A stretch of 64,000 bases of DNA from Streptomyces sp. sk2.1 (GTDB lineage Bacteria > Actinomycetota > Actinomycetes > Streptomycetales > Streptomycetaceae). A program made the position numbers and the translations under genes. Position 1 is the stretch's first letter, and each line of letters starts with the position of its first letter. The stretch is taken from positions 1,103,379 to 1,167,378 of the forward strand of contig NZ_RDBO01000020.1 of the NCBI RefSeq assembly GCF_008120935.1, written 5' to 3'. Of the stretch, positions 16,067 to 27,227 are shown one piece after another. The notes below the pieces were generated by a model. It saw only the letters and a program-made list of their open reading frames with translations, had not been told where the DNA came from and made no database searches.

Positions 16067-17230
16067 TCATTCCGCGAGGCCCGCGGCCAGCAGTTCCACG
16101 AAGCCGACGTCCGCCTTCGCCACGCCGAACACCTCGGCCCGTCGCAGGGTCCGCTCGGCCCAGGCGCGGTGCGGCTTCACCTCGTTCATCTTGTTCGTGT
16201 AGGCGGAGCGCATCACTCCGCCGCCGCCCCGCTCCGGCCGCAGGATGTCCTGGGCGTCGCTGTACTCCTCGTGGCTGACCACGGACAGCGCGTGCACGGG
16301 CGCCACGTGCGACGGGTGGATGCAGGTCTTGCCGAGCAGGCCGTTCGCCCGGTCGAGCTCGATCTCGCGCAGCAGCCCGTCCAGGTCGTGCTCGATCAGC
16401 GCCGTGCGCAGCTCCTCGGCCCGGCCCTCCAGGAAGGGGCTGCGCCGCAGCTGCGGTTTGAACATGCGCTCCTGGAGCCGGAAGTACTCCCACACCGGGC
16501 CGGTGATCGTGAAGCCCGTGCCGTCCGCCCGGCCCAGCACGTTGACCACGTCGGCGATCACCGAGCCGACGATCTGCACGTCGTACGCCGTCATGTCGGG
16601 CGCCCTGCGCAGCCCGTACGCCGAGCAGAAGTCGGTGACGCCGAGACGCAGCGCGAGGACCTGCTCGCGGTACGTGTCGACGGTGCGGGCTATCCCCCGG
16701 AGCGTTTCGCTCCGGGTCTCCAGGTACAGCAGCTCGGGCGACTCCAGGACGGGCATCGCGAACAGTCGCTGATCGCATGCCTTCTCGGCCTTGGCGAGCG
16801 CCTCCAGGAAGGGCACGCCACGCTCTTCCGTGAACTTCGGAAGTACAAAACCAGACAACATTCGGACGGTACGACCGAGCCGATGCACCAGGTCCACGAT
16901 CTGACCCGGCTCCCGGACCCGGATGAAGAGCAGCGGCCCCTCGACGCCGCGTGCGTCCAGCTCGGCGAACTGCCTGACCAGGTTCTCCTCGGCGTCGACG
17001 ACCTCGGAGTCGTCGATGGAATCCTCCAGGCACAGCACCATGGAGACGACGCCGCGCCCGGCCTGCTTGATGATGTCGTCGGCGAGCCGCGGCCTGGTGG
17101 CGGGGCTGTACAGGGTGGCGCCCAGGGCAGCCGAAAGCATCCGGGGCGACGATTCCGCCCCGAATTCGCACGGCTCCCGGAAGAACAACGCCTCCCTCAC
17201 CGCGGGCGCAATATGCCCGAAATGACGCAT
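16067..17230 (-). CDS. HpcH/HpaI (CitE-like) aldolase of the Ter-linked module
   Basis: This 387-aa TIM-barrel aldolase/lyase has LYSPATRPRLADDI (about 40-53), VVSMVLCLEDSIDDSEV (metal-binding acidic pair, about 60-76), LLFIRVREPGQI, GFVLPKFTEERG and LRLGVTDFCSAYGLRR, followed by GLLGKTCIHPSHVAPVH. This is the CitE-like branch typical of Ter-associated operons, not the citrate lyase beta subunit of the fermentative pathway. It probably cleaves or forms a C-C bond on the precursor handled by the PRTase protein. GGGGAGTC lies 2-9 nt before ATG 17230. It is followed after 139 bp by the fusion gene on the same strand, likely one operon. Confidence 0.85.
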   Translation of the reverse strand: MRHFGHIAPAVREALFFREPCEFGAESSPRMLSAALGATLYSPATRPRLADDIIKQAGRGVVSMVLCLEDSIDDSEVVDAEENLVRQFAELDARGVEGPLLFIRVREPGQIVDLVHRLGRTVRMLSGFVLPKFTEERGVPFLEALAKAEKACDQRLFAMPVLESPELLYLETRSETLRGIARTVDTYREQVLALRLGVTDFCSAYGLRRAPDMTAYDVQIVGSVIADVVNVLGRADGTGFTITGPVWEYFRLQERMFKPQLRRSPFLEGRAEELRTALIEHDLDGLLREIELDRANGLLGKTCIHPSHVAPVHALSVVSHEEYSDAQDILRPERGGGGVMRSAYTNKMNEVKPHRAWAERTLRRAEVFGVAKADVGFVELLAAGLAE

Positions 17231-17438
17231 GTGACTCCCCCGAACTGCCTGACCGGCCGGACAACGTATGGCCGGTAATAGTACGTACGAGCGGGTGTCG
17301 GCAGTTCCCCACGTGCATGAATTCCGGGTAACTCGTCCATTTCCCGACGTGCCGAAGCCCGGCGGAAGGCACGACTCCGGAAGATCCGGCACGACCCCGC
17401 GTTGTCCGCGCGGGCAGCCAGCAGGCAGGATGACGGGC

Positions 17439-18179
17439 ATGACGCACGCGATGGTGAAGGGCTCGAACGTCCCTCTGGACGCCATGGCCGTACGGGCCGT
17501 GCTGTGCTGGACCCCGGGCACCGGCGTCCCGGACGTGGACGCCTCGGCGCTGCTGCTGGGAAGCGGCGGCCGCGTGCGCTCGGACGAGGACTTCGTCTTC
17601 TACAACCAGCCCCGCCACCCCTCCGGCCTGGTGCGACGGCTCCCGAAGCGCAGTGTCCCGGAAGGGCTCACGGACGCCATCGAGGCCGATCTGAACGGGC
17701 TCGACCCCTCGGTCGAGCAGGTGGTGGTCGCCGCCTCCTCCGACGGGGCCGCGTTCGCCCAGGTGCACGATCTGCGCATCCTGCTGTACGACGCGGCGGC
17801 GGCCGACGGGGAGCCGCTCGCGGTCTTCGACGTGCGGCCGGAGACCGGCGAGGAGACCGCGATCATCTGCGGCGAGCTCTACCGGCGCGGCGATGGCTGG
17901 AAATTCCGGGCCGTGGGACAGGGCTATCCGACCGGGCTGATCGGCCTGGCGACCGCGTTCGGCATCTCGGTCGACGAGGGAGATGCCACGCCGGAGCCCC
18001 CGTCGGCCCCCGCGTCCGGCTTCCCGCCGCCCGCGCCCGACTTCCCGCCGGCCCCGGCGCCCGACCCCGACTCGCAGGCCACGGTGCAGCACCAGCAGCC
18101 CGCGTACGGGTATCCGCCCGCGGCGGCGCATTCGACCCACCCGGCCGCTCCTCCCGCCCACCGACCGGGGTACGGGTAG
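17439..18179 (+). CDS. TerD-family protein with Pro-rich tail
   Basis: This 246-aa protein has a TerD beta-sandwich (residues about 1-180) with VPDVDASALLLGSGGRV, EDFVFYNQPRHPSG, and the closing signature [20 protein letters not shown] tail of about 65 residues (PPPAPDFPPAPAPDPD, AYGYPP) is Pro/Ala-rich and disordered. Compared with the two TerD paralogs downstream it lacks the DFDLD start of the calcium loop (it has VPDVD), so calcium binding may be weaker. ATG 17439 is chosen; an ATG at 17430 is possible. It is divergent from the CitE-like gene and ends exactly at a 26-bp inverted repeat. Confidence 0.85.
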   Translation: MTHAMVKGSNVPLDAMAVRAVLCWTPGTGVPDVDASALLLGSGGRVRSDEDFVFYNQPRHPSGLVRRLPKRSVPEGLTDAIEADLNGLDPSVEQVVVAASSDGAAFAQVHDLRILLYDAAAADGEPLAVFDVRPETGEETAIICGELYRRGDGWKFRAVGQGYPTGLIGLATAFGISVDEGDATPEPPSAPASGFPPPAPDFPPAPAPDPDSQATVQHQQPAYGYPPAAAHSTHPAAPPAHRPGYG

Positions 18180-18252
18180 CTCAGGACCTGACGAACTGCG
18201 GACCCCAATTTCGTGCTGCCGCCGCAGGGTCCGCAGTTCGTCAGGTCCTGAG
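18180..18252. terminator. Perfect 26-bp inverted repeat, probable bidirectional terminator
   Basis: Arms 18180-18205 and 18227-18252 (CTCAGGACCTGACGAACTGC then GGACCC, and the complement) are perfectly complementary across a 21-nt loop. The left arm begins at the base after the TerD stop codon; the convergent TerA-like gene ends 102 bp further on. No T-tract follows on either side. Confidence 0.75.
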
Positions 18253-18354
18253 CCGCCCCCGTCCGAGCCGGAAACCCGGGCTCGCCCTCGCGGGGACCCG
18301 GAGGCCCCGGGGCTCGCCCGCGCGAGGACCCCGGGGCGGCGCGGCCGCCCGGCC

Positions 18355-19092
18355 TCAGGTCCGGGACTTGTAGCCGCGCCCCCACTGCATGCCGAAGCCG
18401 TACATCCGGTCCAGCTCCGACTGGAAGCCGTACACGAATTTCACCTCGCGCCGCACGATCAGCTCGCCCTTGACGTTCTCCACCGTGAACACGGCGCAGG
18501 AGCGGGCCTGCGGGGCTCGCTCGTCCAGTTCGATCTCGATCCGCGGTCCGCTGCCCGTCGGGTAGAGCGTCACCGTGGCGTGCGTACGGTCGAACGCCGG
18601 CGTCTGGTCGTAGATGTAGACGAAGAACAGCAGCCGCTTGATCTCCTCGTGGTGGTCGAGGTTGACGTAGACGGTCTCGCCCGAGGGGGCCCCGAAGCGG
18701 TCGTCGCCGCTGAGCCGGATGTACGGCGGTGCGTTCAGGTCGCCGATGAGGTTGCCCAGCGGCTGGACGACGCCCTTGGTGCCGTCCTTCAGCTCGTACA
18801 TGCAGCCCAGGTCGAGGTCGACGTTGACCATGCCCTGGGTGTGCGCCTGGACCACGTCCGGCTGGAAGAGCTTCAGCGGGCGCAGCAGCCGGCCGCTCTG
18901 CCGCGACCTCCCCTCGATGTCGGACGTGCGCATCCGCCAGGAGAGGTTGACCCGCAGCGTGCCGGCCACCGTGCCCTGTTTGCTCAGCGAGACCGTGGCG
19001 TGCCGTCGGGAGAGCACGATGGAGTCGGTGATCGCACCGCCCGAATCGAACGGTGAATCCCGCCCCGGCCACAGGTTGTCCCAGAACCCCAT
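18355..19092 (-). CDS. TerA-like tellurium resistance domain protein
   Basis: This 245-aa protein begins MGFWDNLWPG and contains a TerA-type beta-sandwich: LRVNLSWRMRTS, VNVDLDLGCMYELKDGTKG, VVQPLGNLIGDLNAPPYIRL, SGDDRFG, KRLLFFVYIYD and a closing RREVKFVYGFQSELDRMYGF. TerA shares the TerD fold and its calcium-type acidic loops (DLDLGC). Genes of this type lie in Ter operons and affect phage, tellurite and oxidative stress responses; the molecular action is unsettled. ATG 19092 is fixed by the conserved MGFWDN start; a Met 27 codons upstream has no support. It is probably cotranscribed with the DUF475 and TerD genes. Confidence 0.8.
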   Translation of the reverse strand: MGFWDNLWPGRDSPFDSGGAITDSIVLSRRHATVSLSKQGTVAGTLRVNLSWRMRTSDIEGRSRQSGRLLRPLKLFQPDVVQAHTQGMVNVDLDLGCMYELKDGTKGVVQPLGNLIGDLNAPPYIRLSGDDRFGAPSGETVYVNLDHHEEIKRLLFFVYIYDQTPAFDRTHATVTLYPTGSGPRIEIELDERAPQARSCAVFTVENVKGELIVRREVKFVYGFQSELDRMYGFGMQWGRGYKSRT

Positions 19093-19266
19093 CCCCAGCC
19101 CCCCACACGTATCGGTAGAAAAGTGCCCCGGTCCCACGGCCGTCCCGCACGTCGCACGGGACGCCCACATCACAGCGGGGCGGCCGCCGGGCCGGGTCCG
19201 GATGTCTCCGGAGAACCGTCGCCGTACGGACCGCCCCGCTGAGAGCGTTCCTCAATCCCTACCGGG

Positions 19267-20403
19267 TCACACCCCGGACGGGACTTCCTCCTTGGAACCT
19301 TCGCCGCCCTCGGCCTCCAGCGCCTTGTTGCGCCGGACCGAGGACCAGAAGGACAGTCCGATCAGCGCGACACCGATGAAGCCGGTGATCAGCTCGTTGA
19401 TCTGGTACTGGATGGTGATGAGCAGGAGCACCGCGAGCGCGCCGATGGCGTAGTGGGCGCCGTGCTCCAGGTAGACGTAGTCGTCGAGCGTGCCCTGGCG
19501 GACCAGGTAGACCGTGAGCGAACGGACGTACATGGCGCCGATGCCGAGGCCGAGGGCCATCAGCACGATCTCGTTGGTGATGGCGAAGGCACCGATGACA
19601 CCGTCGAACGAGAAGGACGCGTCGAGCACTTCCAGGTAGAGGAACATGAAGAACGCGGCCTTGCCGGCGAGGGCGACGGCCGAGACCTTCTTGCCGCTCC
19701 GCTTGGCCTCTTCCTCGGCCTCGTGCTCGCGCTCTTCCTCCTCCTCCAGCTTGTTCTCGAAGAAGCCGGAGAGGCCGCCGACGATGAGGTAGGTGATCAG
19801 ACCCGCCACACCGGAGAGCAGAACGGTTTCCGCCTTGTCGGCGTGGCCGCCGCCGTGCTGGTGCGCGTTGGCGGCGAAGGTCATGGCCGCGACCAGCAGC
19901 ACGATGAGCGCGATGCAGACCGACAGCATGTCGACCTTGCCGAGCTTGGCGAGCGGACGCTCGATCCAGCGCAGCCACTGGATGTCCCGCTCCTCGAAAA
20001 TGAAGTCGAGGAAGATCATCAGCAGGAACATGCCACCGAACGCGGCGATCGCCGGGTGGGCGTCGGTGACGAGTTCCTGGTAGCGCTCGGGCTCGTTGAA
20101 CGAGAGGTCGACCGCCTCGATCGGGCCGATCTTGGCGGTGACTGCCACGATTACGACGGGGAACACCAGTCGCATACCGAAGACCGCGATGAGCACACCG
20201 ATCGTCAAGAAGATCTTCTGCCAGAAGGCATTCATCTTCTTCAGGATCCCGGCGTTGACCACCGCGTTGTCGAAGGACAGCGAGATCTCCAGGACGGAGA
20301 GGATCGCGACCACCCCGAAGGCTTCCCACCCCCCGTAGAACGCAGCTGCGGCAAGGCCTAGCGCGGTGACCGCGAACGACCAGCCGAAGGTTTTCAGAAG
20401 CAC
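19267..20403 (-). CDS. DUF475 integral membrane protein (TerC-related)
   Basis: This 378-aa protein has about nine transmembrane helices. Its two characteristic motifs, LEISLSFDNAVVNAGILKKM (about 37-56) and LEVLDASFSFDGVIGAFAIT, are the paired S-F-D-N/S-F-D-G acidic repeats of the TerC/DUF475 group. A cytoplasmic loop is very acidic and basic (KLEEEEEREHEAEEEAKRSG). TerC relatives export manganese or other metals and support secreted metalloprotein folding; DUF475 members have not been well studied. The start is GTG 20403. It lies between TerA-like and TerD genes on the same strand, 71 bp after the TerD stop, suggesting a membrane partner for the TerD proteins. Confidence 0.9.
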   Translation of the reverse strand: MLLKTFGWSFAVTALGLAAAAFYGGWEAFGVVAILSVLEISLSFDNAVVNAGILKKMNAFWQKIFLTIGVLIAVFGMRLVFPVVIVAVTAKIGPIEAVDLSFNEPERYQELVTDAHPAIAAFGGMFLLMIFLDFIFEERDIQWLRWIERPLAKLGKVDMLSVCIALIVLLVAAMTFAANAHQHGGGHADKAETVLLSGVAGLITYLIVGGLSGFFENKLEEEEEREHEAEEEAKRSGKKVSAVALAGKAAFFMFLYLEVLDASFSFDGVIGAFAITNEIVLMALGLGIGAMYVRSLTVYLVRQGTLDDYVYLEHGAHYAIGALAVLLLITIQYQINELITGFIGVALIGLSFWSSVRRNKALEAEGGEGSKEEVPSGV

Positions 20404-20473
20404 TGGCTACCCCATCGTGTAAGTAACGGGTCTCCCCCGGTGTGTACGGGGCTCCCCCGCGCCGTGCGCGGTT

Positions 20474-21049
20474 TTACGAAACGTTGACCCCGAAGTCTAG
20501 AGCGATGCCCCGCAGCCCGGACGCGTACCCCTGTCCCACGGCCCGGAACTTCCACTCGCCGTTGTACCGGTAGAGCTCGCCGAAGATCATCGCCGTTTCC
20601 GTCGAGGCGTCCTCGCTGAGGTCGTAACGCGCGAGTTCCTGGCCGTCCGCCTGGTTCACCACACGGATGAACGCATTGCTGACCTGGCCGAAGGTCTGCC
20701 CGCGGTTGTCCGCGTCATGGATCGAGACCGGAAAGACGATCTTGTCGCAGTGCGCCGGCACCTGCGTGAGATTCACGATGACCGACTCGTCGTCGCCGTC
20801 GCCCTCACCCGTGAGGTTGTCCCCGGTGTGCTCCACGGAGCCGTCGGGGCTCGTCAGATTGTTGTAGAACACGAACCATTCGTCGCCGAGCACCCGGCCC
20901 GACTGGCACAGCAGGGCGCTGGCGTCGAGGTCGAAATCGGCGCCCGTGGTGGATCGCGCGTCCCAGCCGAGCCCGATCAGCACCTGGGTGAGGTTGGGTG
21001 CGGCCTTGGAGAGGGAGACATTGCCTCCCTTGGCGAGCGTGACGCCCAT
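20474..21049 (-). CDS. terD: TerD family calcium-binding stress protein (copy 1)
   Basis: This 191-aa cytosolic TerD protein starts [20 protein letters not shown] and has both acidic loops: [16 protein letters not shown] and [20 protein letters not shown], the latter a textbook TerD calcium site. It closes with [19 protein letters not shown] and [16 protein letters not shown]. TerD proteins form calcium-dependent beta-sandwiches used in tellurite and oxidative stress responses and in Streptomyces differentiation. It is about 75% similar by eye to the adjacent copy and of identical length, so the pair arose by tandem duplication. ATG 21049 is preceded by GGAGGAC. A 15-bp hairpin separates it from the upstream copy. 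Confidence 0.95.
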   Translation of the reverse strand: MGVTLAKGGNVSLSKAAPNLTQVLIGLGWDARSTTGADFDLDASALLCQSGRVLGDEWFVFYNNLTSPDGSVEHTGDNLTGEGDGDDESVIVNLTQVPAHCDKIVFPVSIHDADNRGQTFGQVSNAFIRVVNQADGQELARYDLSEDASTETAMIFGELYRYNGEWKFRAVGQGYASGLRGIALDFGVNVS

Positions 21050-21071
21050 GGTGTGTCCTCCCCGATTTGTT

Positions 21072-21100
21072 GAACCGTCTGTTGAGCCGTCTGTTGAGCC
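21072..21100. repeat. 12-bp direct repeat between the terD paralogs
   Basis: About two and a half copies of a 12-bp unit (GAACCGTCTGTT, GAGCCGTCTGTT, GAGCC) lie in the leader region just upstream of the first terD copy's start. They could be a protein-binding site or slippage product. Confidence 0.6.
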
Positions 21101-21101
21101 G

Positions 21102-21135
21102 CGTCCGGCGCCGCACGGAAGTGCGGCGCCGGACG
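21102..21135 (-). terminator. Hairpin between the terD paralogs
   Basis: CGTCCGGCGCCGCAC (21102-21116) pairs perfectly with 21121-21135 around a GGAA tetraloop: a 15-bp stem between two same-strand genes, so it may attenuate transcription or stabilise the upstream message. Confidence 0.75.
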
Positions 21136-21192
21136 GAGTGTCTGCTGGCGTGGACCGGGCCGCGCCCGGACGGCGGGCCCTGTCGCGTCTTC

Positions 21193-21768
21193 TCAGACGT
21201 TGACGCCGAAGTCCTGCGCGATGCCGCGCAGACCCGAGGCGTAGCCCTGGCCGATGGCGCGGAACTTCCACTCGCCCGCGTTGCGGTACAGCTCGCCGAA
21301 GACCATGGCGGTCTCCGTCGAGGCGTCCTCGCTGAGGTCGTAGCGGGCCAGCTCGGTGTTGTCGGCCTGGTTGACCACGCGGATGTACGCGTTGCGCACC
21401 TGGCCGAAGCTCTGCTGGCGGGTCTCGGCCTCGTAGATCGAGACCGGGAAGACGATCTTCTCGACATCGGCCGGGACACCGGCGAGGTTCACCTTGATGA
21501 CCTCGTCGTCGCCCTCGCCCTCACCGGTGAGGTTGTCCCCGGTGTGCTCCACGGAGCCGTCGGGGCTCTTGAGGTTGTTGAAGAAGACGAAGTTGCCATC
21601 GCTGCCGACCTTGCCCTCGGCGTTCGTCAGCAGGGCGCTGGCGTCGAGGTCGAAGTCACCACCGGTGGTGGTACGGGCGTCCCAGCCCAGACCGACGATG
21701 ACCGCGGTCAGGTTGGGTGCGGCCTTGGTCAGCGAGACGTTGCCGCCCTTGCTGAGGCTGACTCCCAC
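21193..21768 (-). CDS. terD: TerD family calcium-binding stress protein (copy 2)
   Basis: This 191-aa TerD paralog ([19 protein letters not shown]) has calcium loops [18 protein letters not shown] and [20 protein letters not shown] and ends [34 protein letters not shown]. The GTG at 21768 is chosen because GGGAGGA lies 3-9 nt upstream and because the second codon onwards matches the TerD N-terminus; an upstream ATG 21 codons earlier would add a basic tail absent from the family. It is the first gene of a probable terD-terD-DUF475-terA set. Promoter elements should lie in 21769-21860. Confidence 0.95.
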   Translation of the reverse strand: MGVSLSKGGNVSLTKAAPNLTAVIVGLGWDARTTTGGDFDLDASALLTNAEGKVGSDGNFVFFNNLKSPDGSVEHTGDNLTGEGEGDDEVIKVNLAGVPADVEKIVFPVSIYEAETRQQSFGQVRNAYIRVVNQADNTELARYDLSEDASTETAMVFGELYRNAGEWKFRAIGQGYASGLRGIAQDFGVNV

Positions 21769-21862
21769 GAGTCCTCCCATTGGTTTCCTTGGGGGCCGGC
21801 GGACGCCGGCGCCTCCACGTTGCGTTGGCATCCGATCAACGACTGGATCCTAGTGACCGGTT

Positions 21863-21889
21863 CCCGGCCAAAGCAGGCTTTTGGCCGGG
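21863..21889 (-). terminator. Terminator after the peroxiredoxin gene
   Basis: CCCGGCCAAA (21863-21872) pairs with TTTGGCCGGG (21880-21889). It lies 3' of the peroxiredoxin gene and upstream of terD copy 2. A second imperfect stem (GATCCGCCGGTCC and partner) lies at about 21899-21925. Confidence 0.7.
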
Positions 21890-22032
21890 TCGGCCGCAGA
21901 TCCGCCGGTCCCGGACCGCCGGATCGCGGGGTGAGGACCGCGGACCCGGCCCCGGCCGGGGGTCCCGGTTCAAAAGTCGCCGATCGGGGGGTCGGTGGTT
22001 CCCGGCCGGGGCGCCCGTCCGGAGACCTCCGG

Positions 22033-22491
22033 TCAGAGCGCGTCGAGCGCCTTGACGTAGTCGTTGAGGTCGCGCGCGTCGGGCAGACCGTTGACGACGG
22101 TCCAGCGCACCACGCCCTCCTTGTCGATGATGAAGGTGCCGCGCACCGCGCAGCCCTTCTCCTCGTCGAAGACGCCGTAGGCCCGAGAGGTCTCGCCGTG
22201 CGGCCAGAAGTCCGAGACCAGCGGGTACTCGAGGCCCTCCTGCTCGGCGAAGACGCGCAGGGTGTGGATGGAGTCGTTGGAGACGGCGAGCAGCTGGGTG
22301 TCGTCGTTCTCGAACTTCGGCAGCTCGTCACGGAGCGCGCAGAGCTCACCCGTGCAGACGCCGGTGAAGGCGAACGGGTAGAACAGCAGCACGACGTTCT
22401 TCTCGCCACGGAAGTCGGAGAGCTTCACGGTCCGGCCGTGGTTGTCCTTCAGCTCGAAATCCGGGGCCTTGGTGCCGACCTCGATCGCCAT
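22033..22491 (-). CDS. Peroxiredoxin, AhpE-like
   Basis: This 152-aa thiol peroxidase has the fold start [19 protein letters not shown], the active-site loop [20 protein letters not shown] with peroxidatic Cys46 and a second Cys51, then [17 protein letters not shown], and [14 protein letters not shown]. The T-x-x-C-T-x-E pattern and length match actinobacterial AhpE, which reduces hydroperoxides and peroxynitrite with mycoredoxin or thioredoxin. Cys51 could make an atypical 2-Cys disulphide. The protein is cytosolic. ATG 22491 is supported by AAGGGACG about 7 nt upstream. Its position beside terD and DUF3052 fits a stress-related neighbourhood but a shared operon is not shown. Confidence 0.95.
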   Translation of the reverse strand: MAIEVGTKAPDFELKDNHGRTVKLSDFRGEKNVVLLFYPFAFTGVCTGELCALRDELPKFENDDTQLLAVSNDSIHTLRVFAEQEGLEYPLVSDFWPHGETSRAYGVFDEEKGCAVRGTFIIDKEGVVRWTVVNGLPDARDLNDYVKALDAL

Positions 22492-22631
22492 GAAAAGCGT
22501 CCCTTCGCTACGTTGACCGGGCTGGGCTGTCCGGGTGGCCCCCACCCTACGCAGAGCCCGTGCCGAGCCACACGGAGCCCACGGCCGACCGGCCCGGCTC
22601 CCGGGGACCCGGGGGCCGCGCGGATGCCCTC

Positions 22632-22767
22632 GCGGGCCGCGCGGAAGGGCCCGCGGGACCGCACGAAGCCACCTGCGGGCCGCACGGGAGGGCCCGCAGG
22701 ACCGTACGAAGACCCCCGCGGGCCGCACGGGAGGGCCCGCGAAGGGGCCCCGGTCCGTACGAAGGCC
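22632..22767. repeat. 43-bp tandem repeat between peroxiredoxin and DUF3052 genes
   Basis: Units begin at 22632, 22675 and 22718 (43-bp period); the third is diverged at its end. Each has GCGGGCC near its start and GGGCCCGC about 8 bases later, so every unit can fold into its own small hairpin, and each contains a (T/C)ACGAAG block. Confidence 0.8.
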
Positions 22768-22797
22768 CCCGGCCGGCTCCGTGCCGTCGGGGGCCTT
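22762..22797 (-). terminator. Terminator of the DUF3052 gene
   Basis: AAGGCCCCCG (22762-22771) pairs with CGGGGGCCTT (22788-22797), 28 bp after the DUF3052 stop codon on the minus strand. Confidence 0.75.
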
Positions 22798-22825
22798 TCG
22801 GGGCGAAACGCCCGGCGAGCGTGGC

Positions 22826-23263
22826 TCAGCGCTTGGACTTGGCCGCCTTCGGCGTGACCAGACGGCTGCCCGTCCAGTCCTTGCCCGCACTGATGCTCTT
22901 GGTCTGGGAGAGACCGGCCGTCTGCGCGGCCTCGTTGATGTCGCTCGGTTCGACGTATCCGTCACGGCCGGTCTTCGGCGTCATCAGCCAGACCGTGCCA
23001 CCGTCCTCGATCAGACCAATGGCATCCACCAGCGCGTCCGTAAGGTCGCCGTCCTCGTCCCGGAACCACAGCAGCACGACGTCGGCGACGTCGTCGTAGT
23101 CCTCGTCGACGAGATCCTGGCCGATTGTGGCCTCAATGCCCTCACGGAGCTCCTGCTCGACGTCGTCGTCGTAGCCGATCTCCTGGACCACCTGTCCGGG
23201 CTCGAACCCCAGGCGTGCAGCCGGGTTGGTCCGCTCCTCCGCGTGGTCCGCGGTCGCGCTCAC
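22826..23263 (-). CDS. DUF3052 protein
   Basis: This 145-aa acidic cytosolic protein has [59 protein letters not shown] and [20 protein letters not shown], ending with a Lys-rich tail. This matches the actinobacterial DUF3052 family, whose members are strongly conserved next to aceE but without an assigned function. GTG 23263 has AGGAGG 6-11 nt upstream and is chosen over an upstream Met. It is divergent from aceE across a 471-bp region, so coregulation with pyruvate dehydrogenase is possible but not shown. Confidence 0.9.
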   Translation of the reverse strand: MSATADHAEERTNPAARLGFEPGQVVQEIGYDDDVEQELREGIEATIGQDLVDEDYDDVADVVLLWFRDEDGDLTDALVDAIGLIEDGGTVWLMTPKTGRDGYVEPSDINEAAQTAGLSQTKSISAGKDWTGSRLVTPKAAKSKR

Positions 23264-23734
23264 GGGTTGCCTCCTGATCATGTTTCGGAAAATGCTTCAG
23301 CCACGCGCGTGCGCGGGGCGTTGGCCGTAGTCCACACGGGAGCGGCGGATCGCGCAAGTACCCAGCGTGCGAGACCGCCTAAACGGTGACGTTCCCTGCC
23401 ACGTCGCCGCACTGTCGGCGGATCCCTCCGCGGGGCCGGCGCTGCCGTCCACCCCCATTTACGTCCTTCCACAGCTTATGCCGTTTCGGTCCCCCATTCG
23501 GAGTCGAACATCCTTTGGGAACGCTTGGACGCCTTGGGCGTATGGTTGCGGTTTGGACCAGGCCATCCCCGTACTGCGGTCGCGATGTCTCACAACACGG
23601 CGGTTACCCCTCGGTAGAGATGACGTTTGCGCCCCCGCGGTACACGATGGTGATGGCGTACATGCATACATCCCGGGGGCGTGTTCTCCCTCAATCAGGC
23701 CCCGTAGAGCACCACCGAACAGCGAAGGAACAGC
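23264..23734. other. Divergent control region, DUF3052 and aceE
   Basis: The 471-bp gap holds no supported gene. It is AT-richer than its surroundings around 23490-23570 and 23640-23680, where the two promoters probably lie, but I could not pick -10/-35 pairs with confidence. Confidence 0.4.
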
Positions 23735-26467
<2,733 letters not shown>

Positions 26468-26483
26468 GCACCTCCGACGGGTG

Positions 26484-26518
26484 AAGGGCGGCGGGGCCTC
26501 CTCGGTCCCGCCGCCCTT
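26484..26518 (+). terminator. Terminator of aceE
   Basis: AAGGGCGGCGGG (26484-26495) pairs perfectly with CCCGCCGCCCTT (26507-26518), 17 bp after the aceE stop. Confidence 0.85.
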
Positions 26519-26596
26519 CGGTGTCCGGGGCCGGTGCTCCGGTTCGCCGACTTCCCGGTGCTCCGGCCCCGGACCCGTCCCCGGTCCCGCTTCCGG

Positions 26597-27013
26597 TCAG
26601 TTCTCCCAGATCTTGAAGGCCCTGACCTGGTACGGGGACCGGGGCGTCCAGGTGCCACCGCCGGGATAGGTCTCGAACTCGCCGGTCTCGGCGCACTCCG
26701 CCGACTGGTAGGTGGTGACGGGGCGCCCGGTGCGGTTGGCGAGCGACTGGACGGCGCCGCCCTTCGGCAGCGGGACGCAGCTCTCGATGTCGACGGTGGA
26801 CAGTTCGTGGGTCTGCCGGGCCCCGGTGAAGTCCGGCTTCGCCCAGAGGCAGAGCTGGCCGCTCCCGCAGCTCCCGAGCCCGGCGGACGCCGCGCCGTGC
26901 GCGGCGCGGGCACTCGCGGGGCGCGGGGCGGTCTCCGGACCCGCGAGGCGACCGGCGGCCGGCGGGATCAGGGCGGTGGCGGCCAGGGCCGCGGCGAGGA
27001 AGGTCGTACGCAT
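26597..27013 (-). CDS. Secreted I36-type peptidase inhibitor family protein
   Basis: This 138-aa exported protein has a Sec signal peptide (MRTTFLAAALAATALIPPAA) and a domain with the beta/gamma-crystallin-like I36 pattern: CGSGQLCLWAKPDFTGARQT, VDIESCVPLPKGGAVQSLAN, SAECAETGEFETYPGGG and YQVRAFKIWEN. Four Cys residues are likely paired. The prototype is the Streptomyces metalloproteinase inhibitor SMPI; inhibition is not proven for most members. ATG 27013 is chosen (GGGGGC 8 nt upstream); ATG 27019 would add two residues. Confidence 0.8.
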   Translation of the reverse strand: MRTTFLAAALAATALIPPAAGRLAGPETAPRPASARAAHGAASAGLGSCGSGQLCLWAKPDFTGARQTHELSTVDIESCVPLPKGGAVQSLANRTGRPVTTYQSAECAETGEFETYPGGGTWTPRSPYQVRAFKIWEN

Positions 27014-27117
27014 GATCATCAGCCCCCGTGGCTTGTGGATCGGTGGATCAGTCGTATGCACCCTGACCTGCGACGCGGCGCCCGGGAAAGGGGCCGCGGA
27101 CCACACCACCCTGATAG

Positions 27118-27155
27118 GCGACAGCCCCGCCGGAGCGATCCGGCGGGGCTGTCGC
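27118..27155 (-). terminator. Terminator of the MFS exporter gene
   Basis: GCGACAGCCCCGCCGGA (27118-27134) pairs perfectly over 17 bp with 27139-27155 around a GCGA tetraloop. It lies 3' of the exporter stop codon (27228) on the minus strand. Confidence 0.85.
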
Positions 27156-27227
27156 GCACGCTGTGTTGACGTACGGGAACCCGGCGTCGGCGTGCGGATG
27201 CCGGGTCCCGGGGCGGGACGGGACCGG

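Noticed and set aside
15924-18161. A 745-codon minus-strand frame covering the aldolase and TerD genes
   Set aside because: The aldolase lies in a different frame with clear motifs; this frame has repetitive Arg/Gly composition and no domain.
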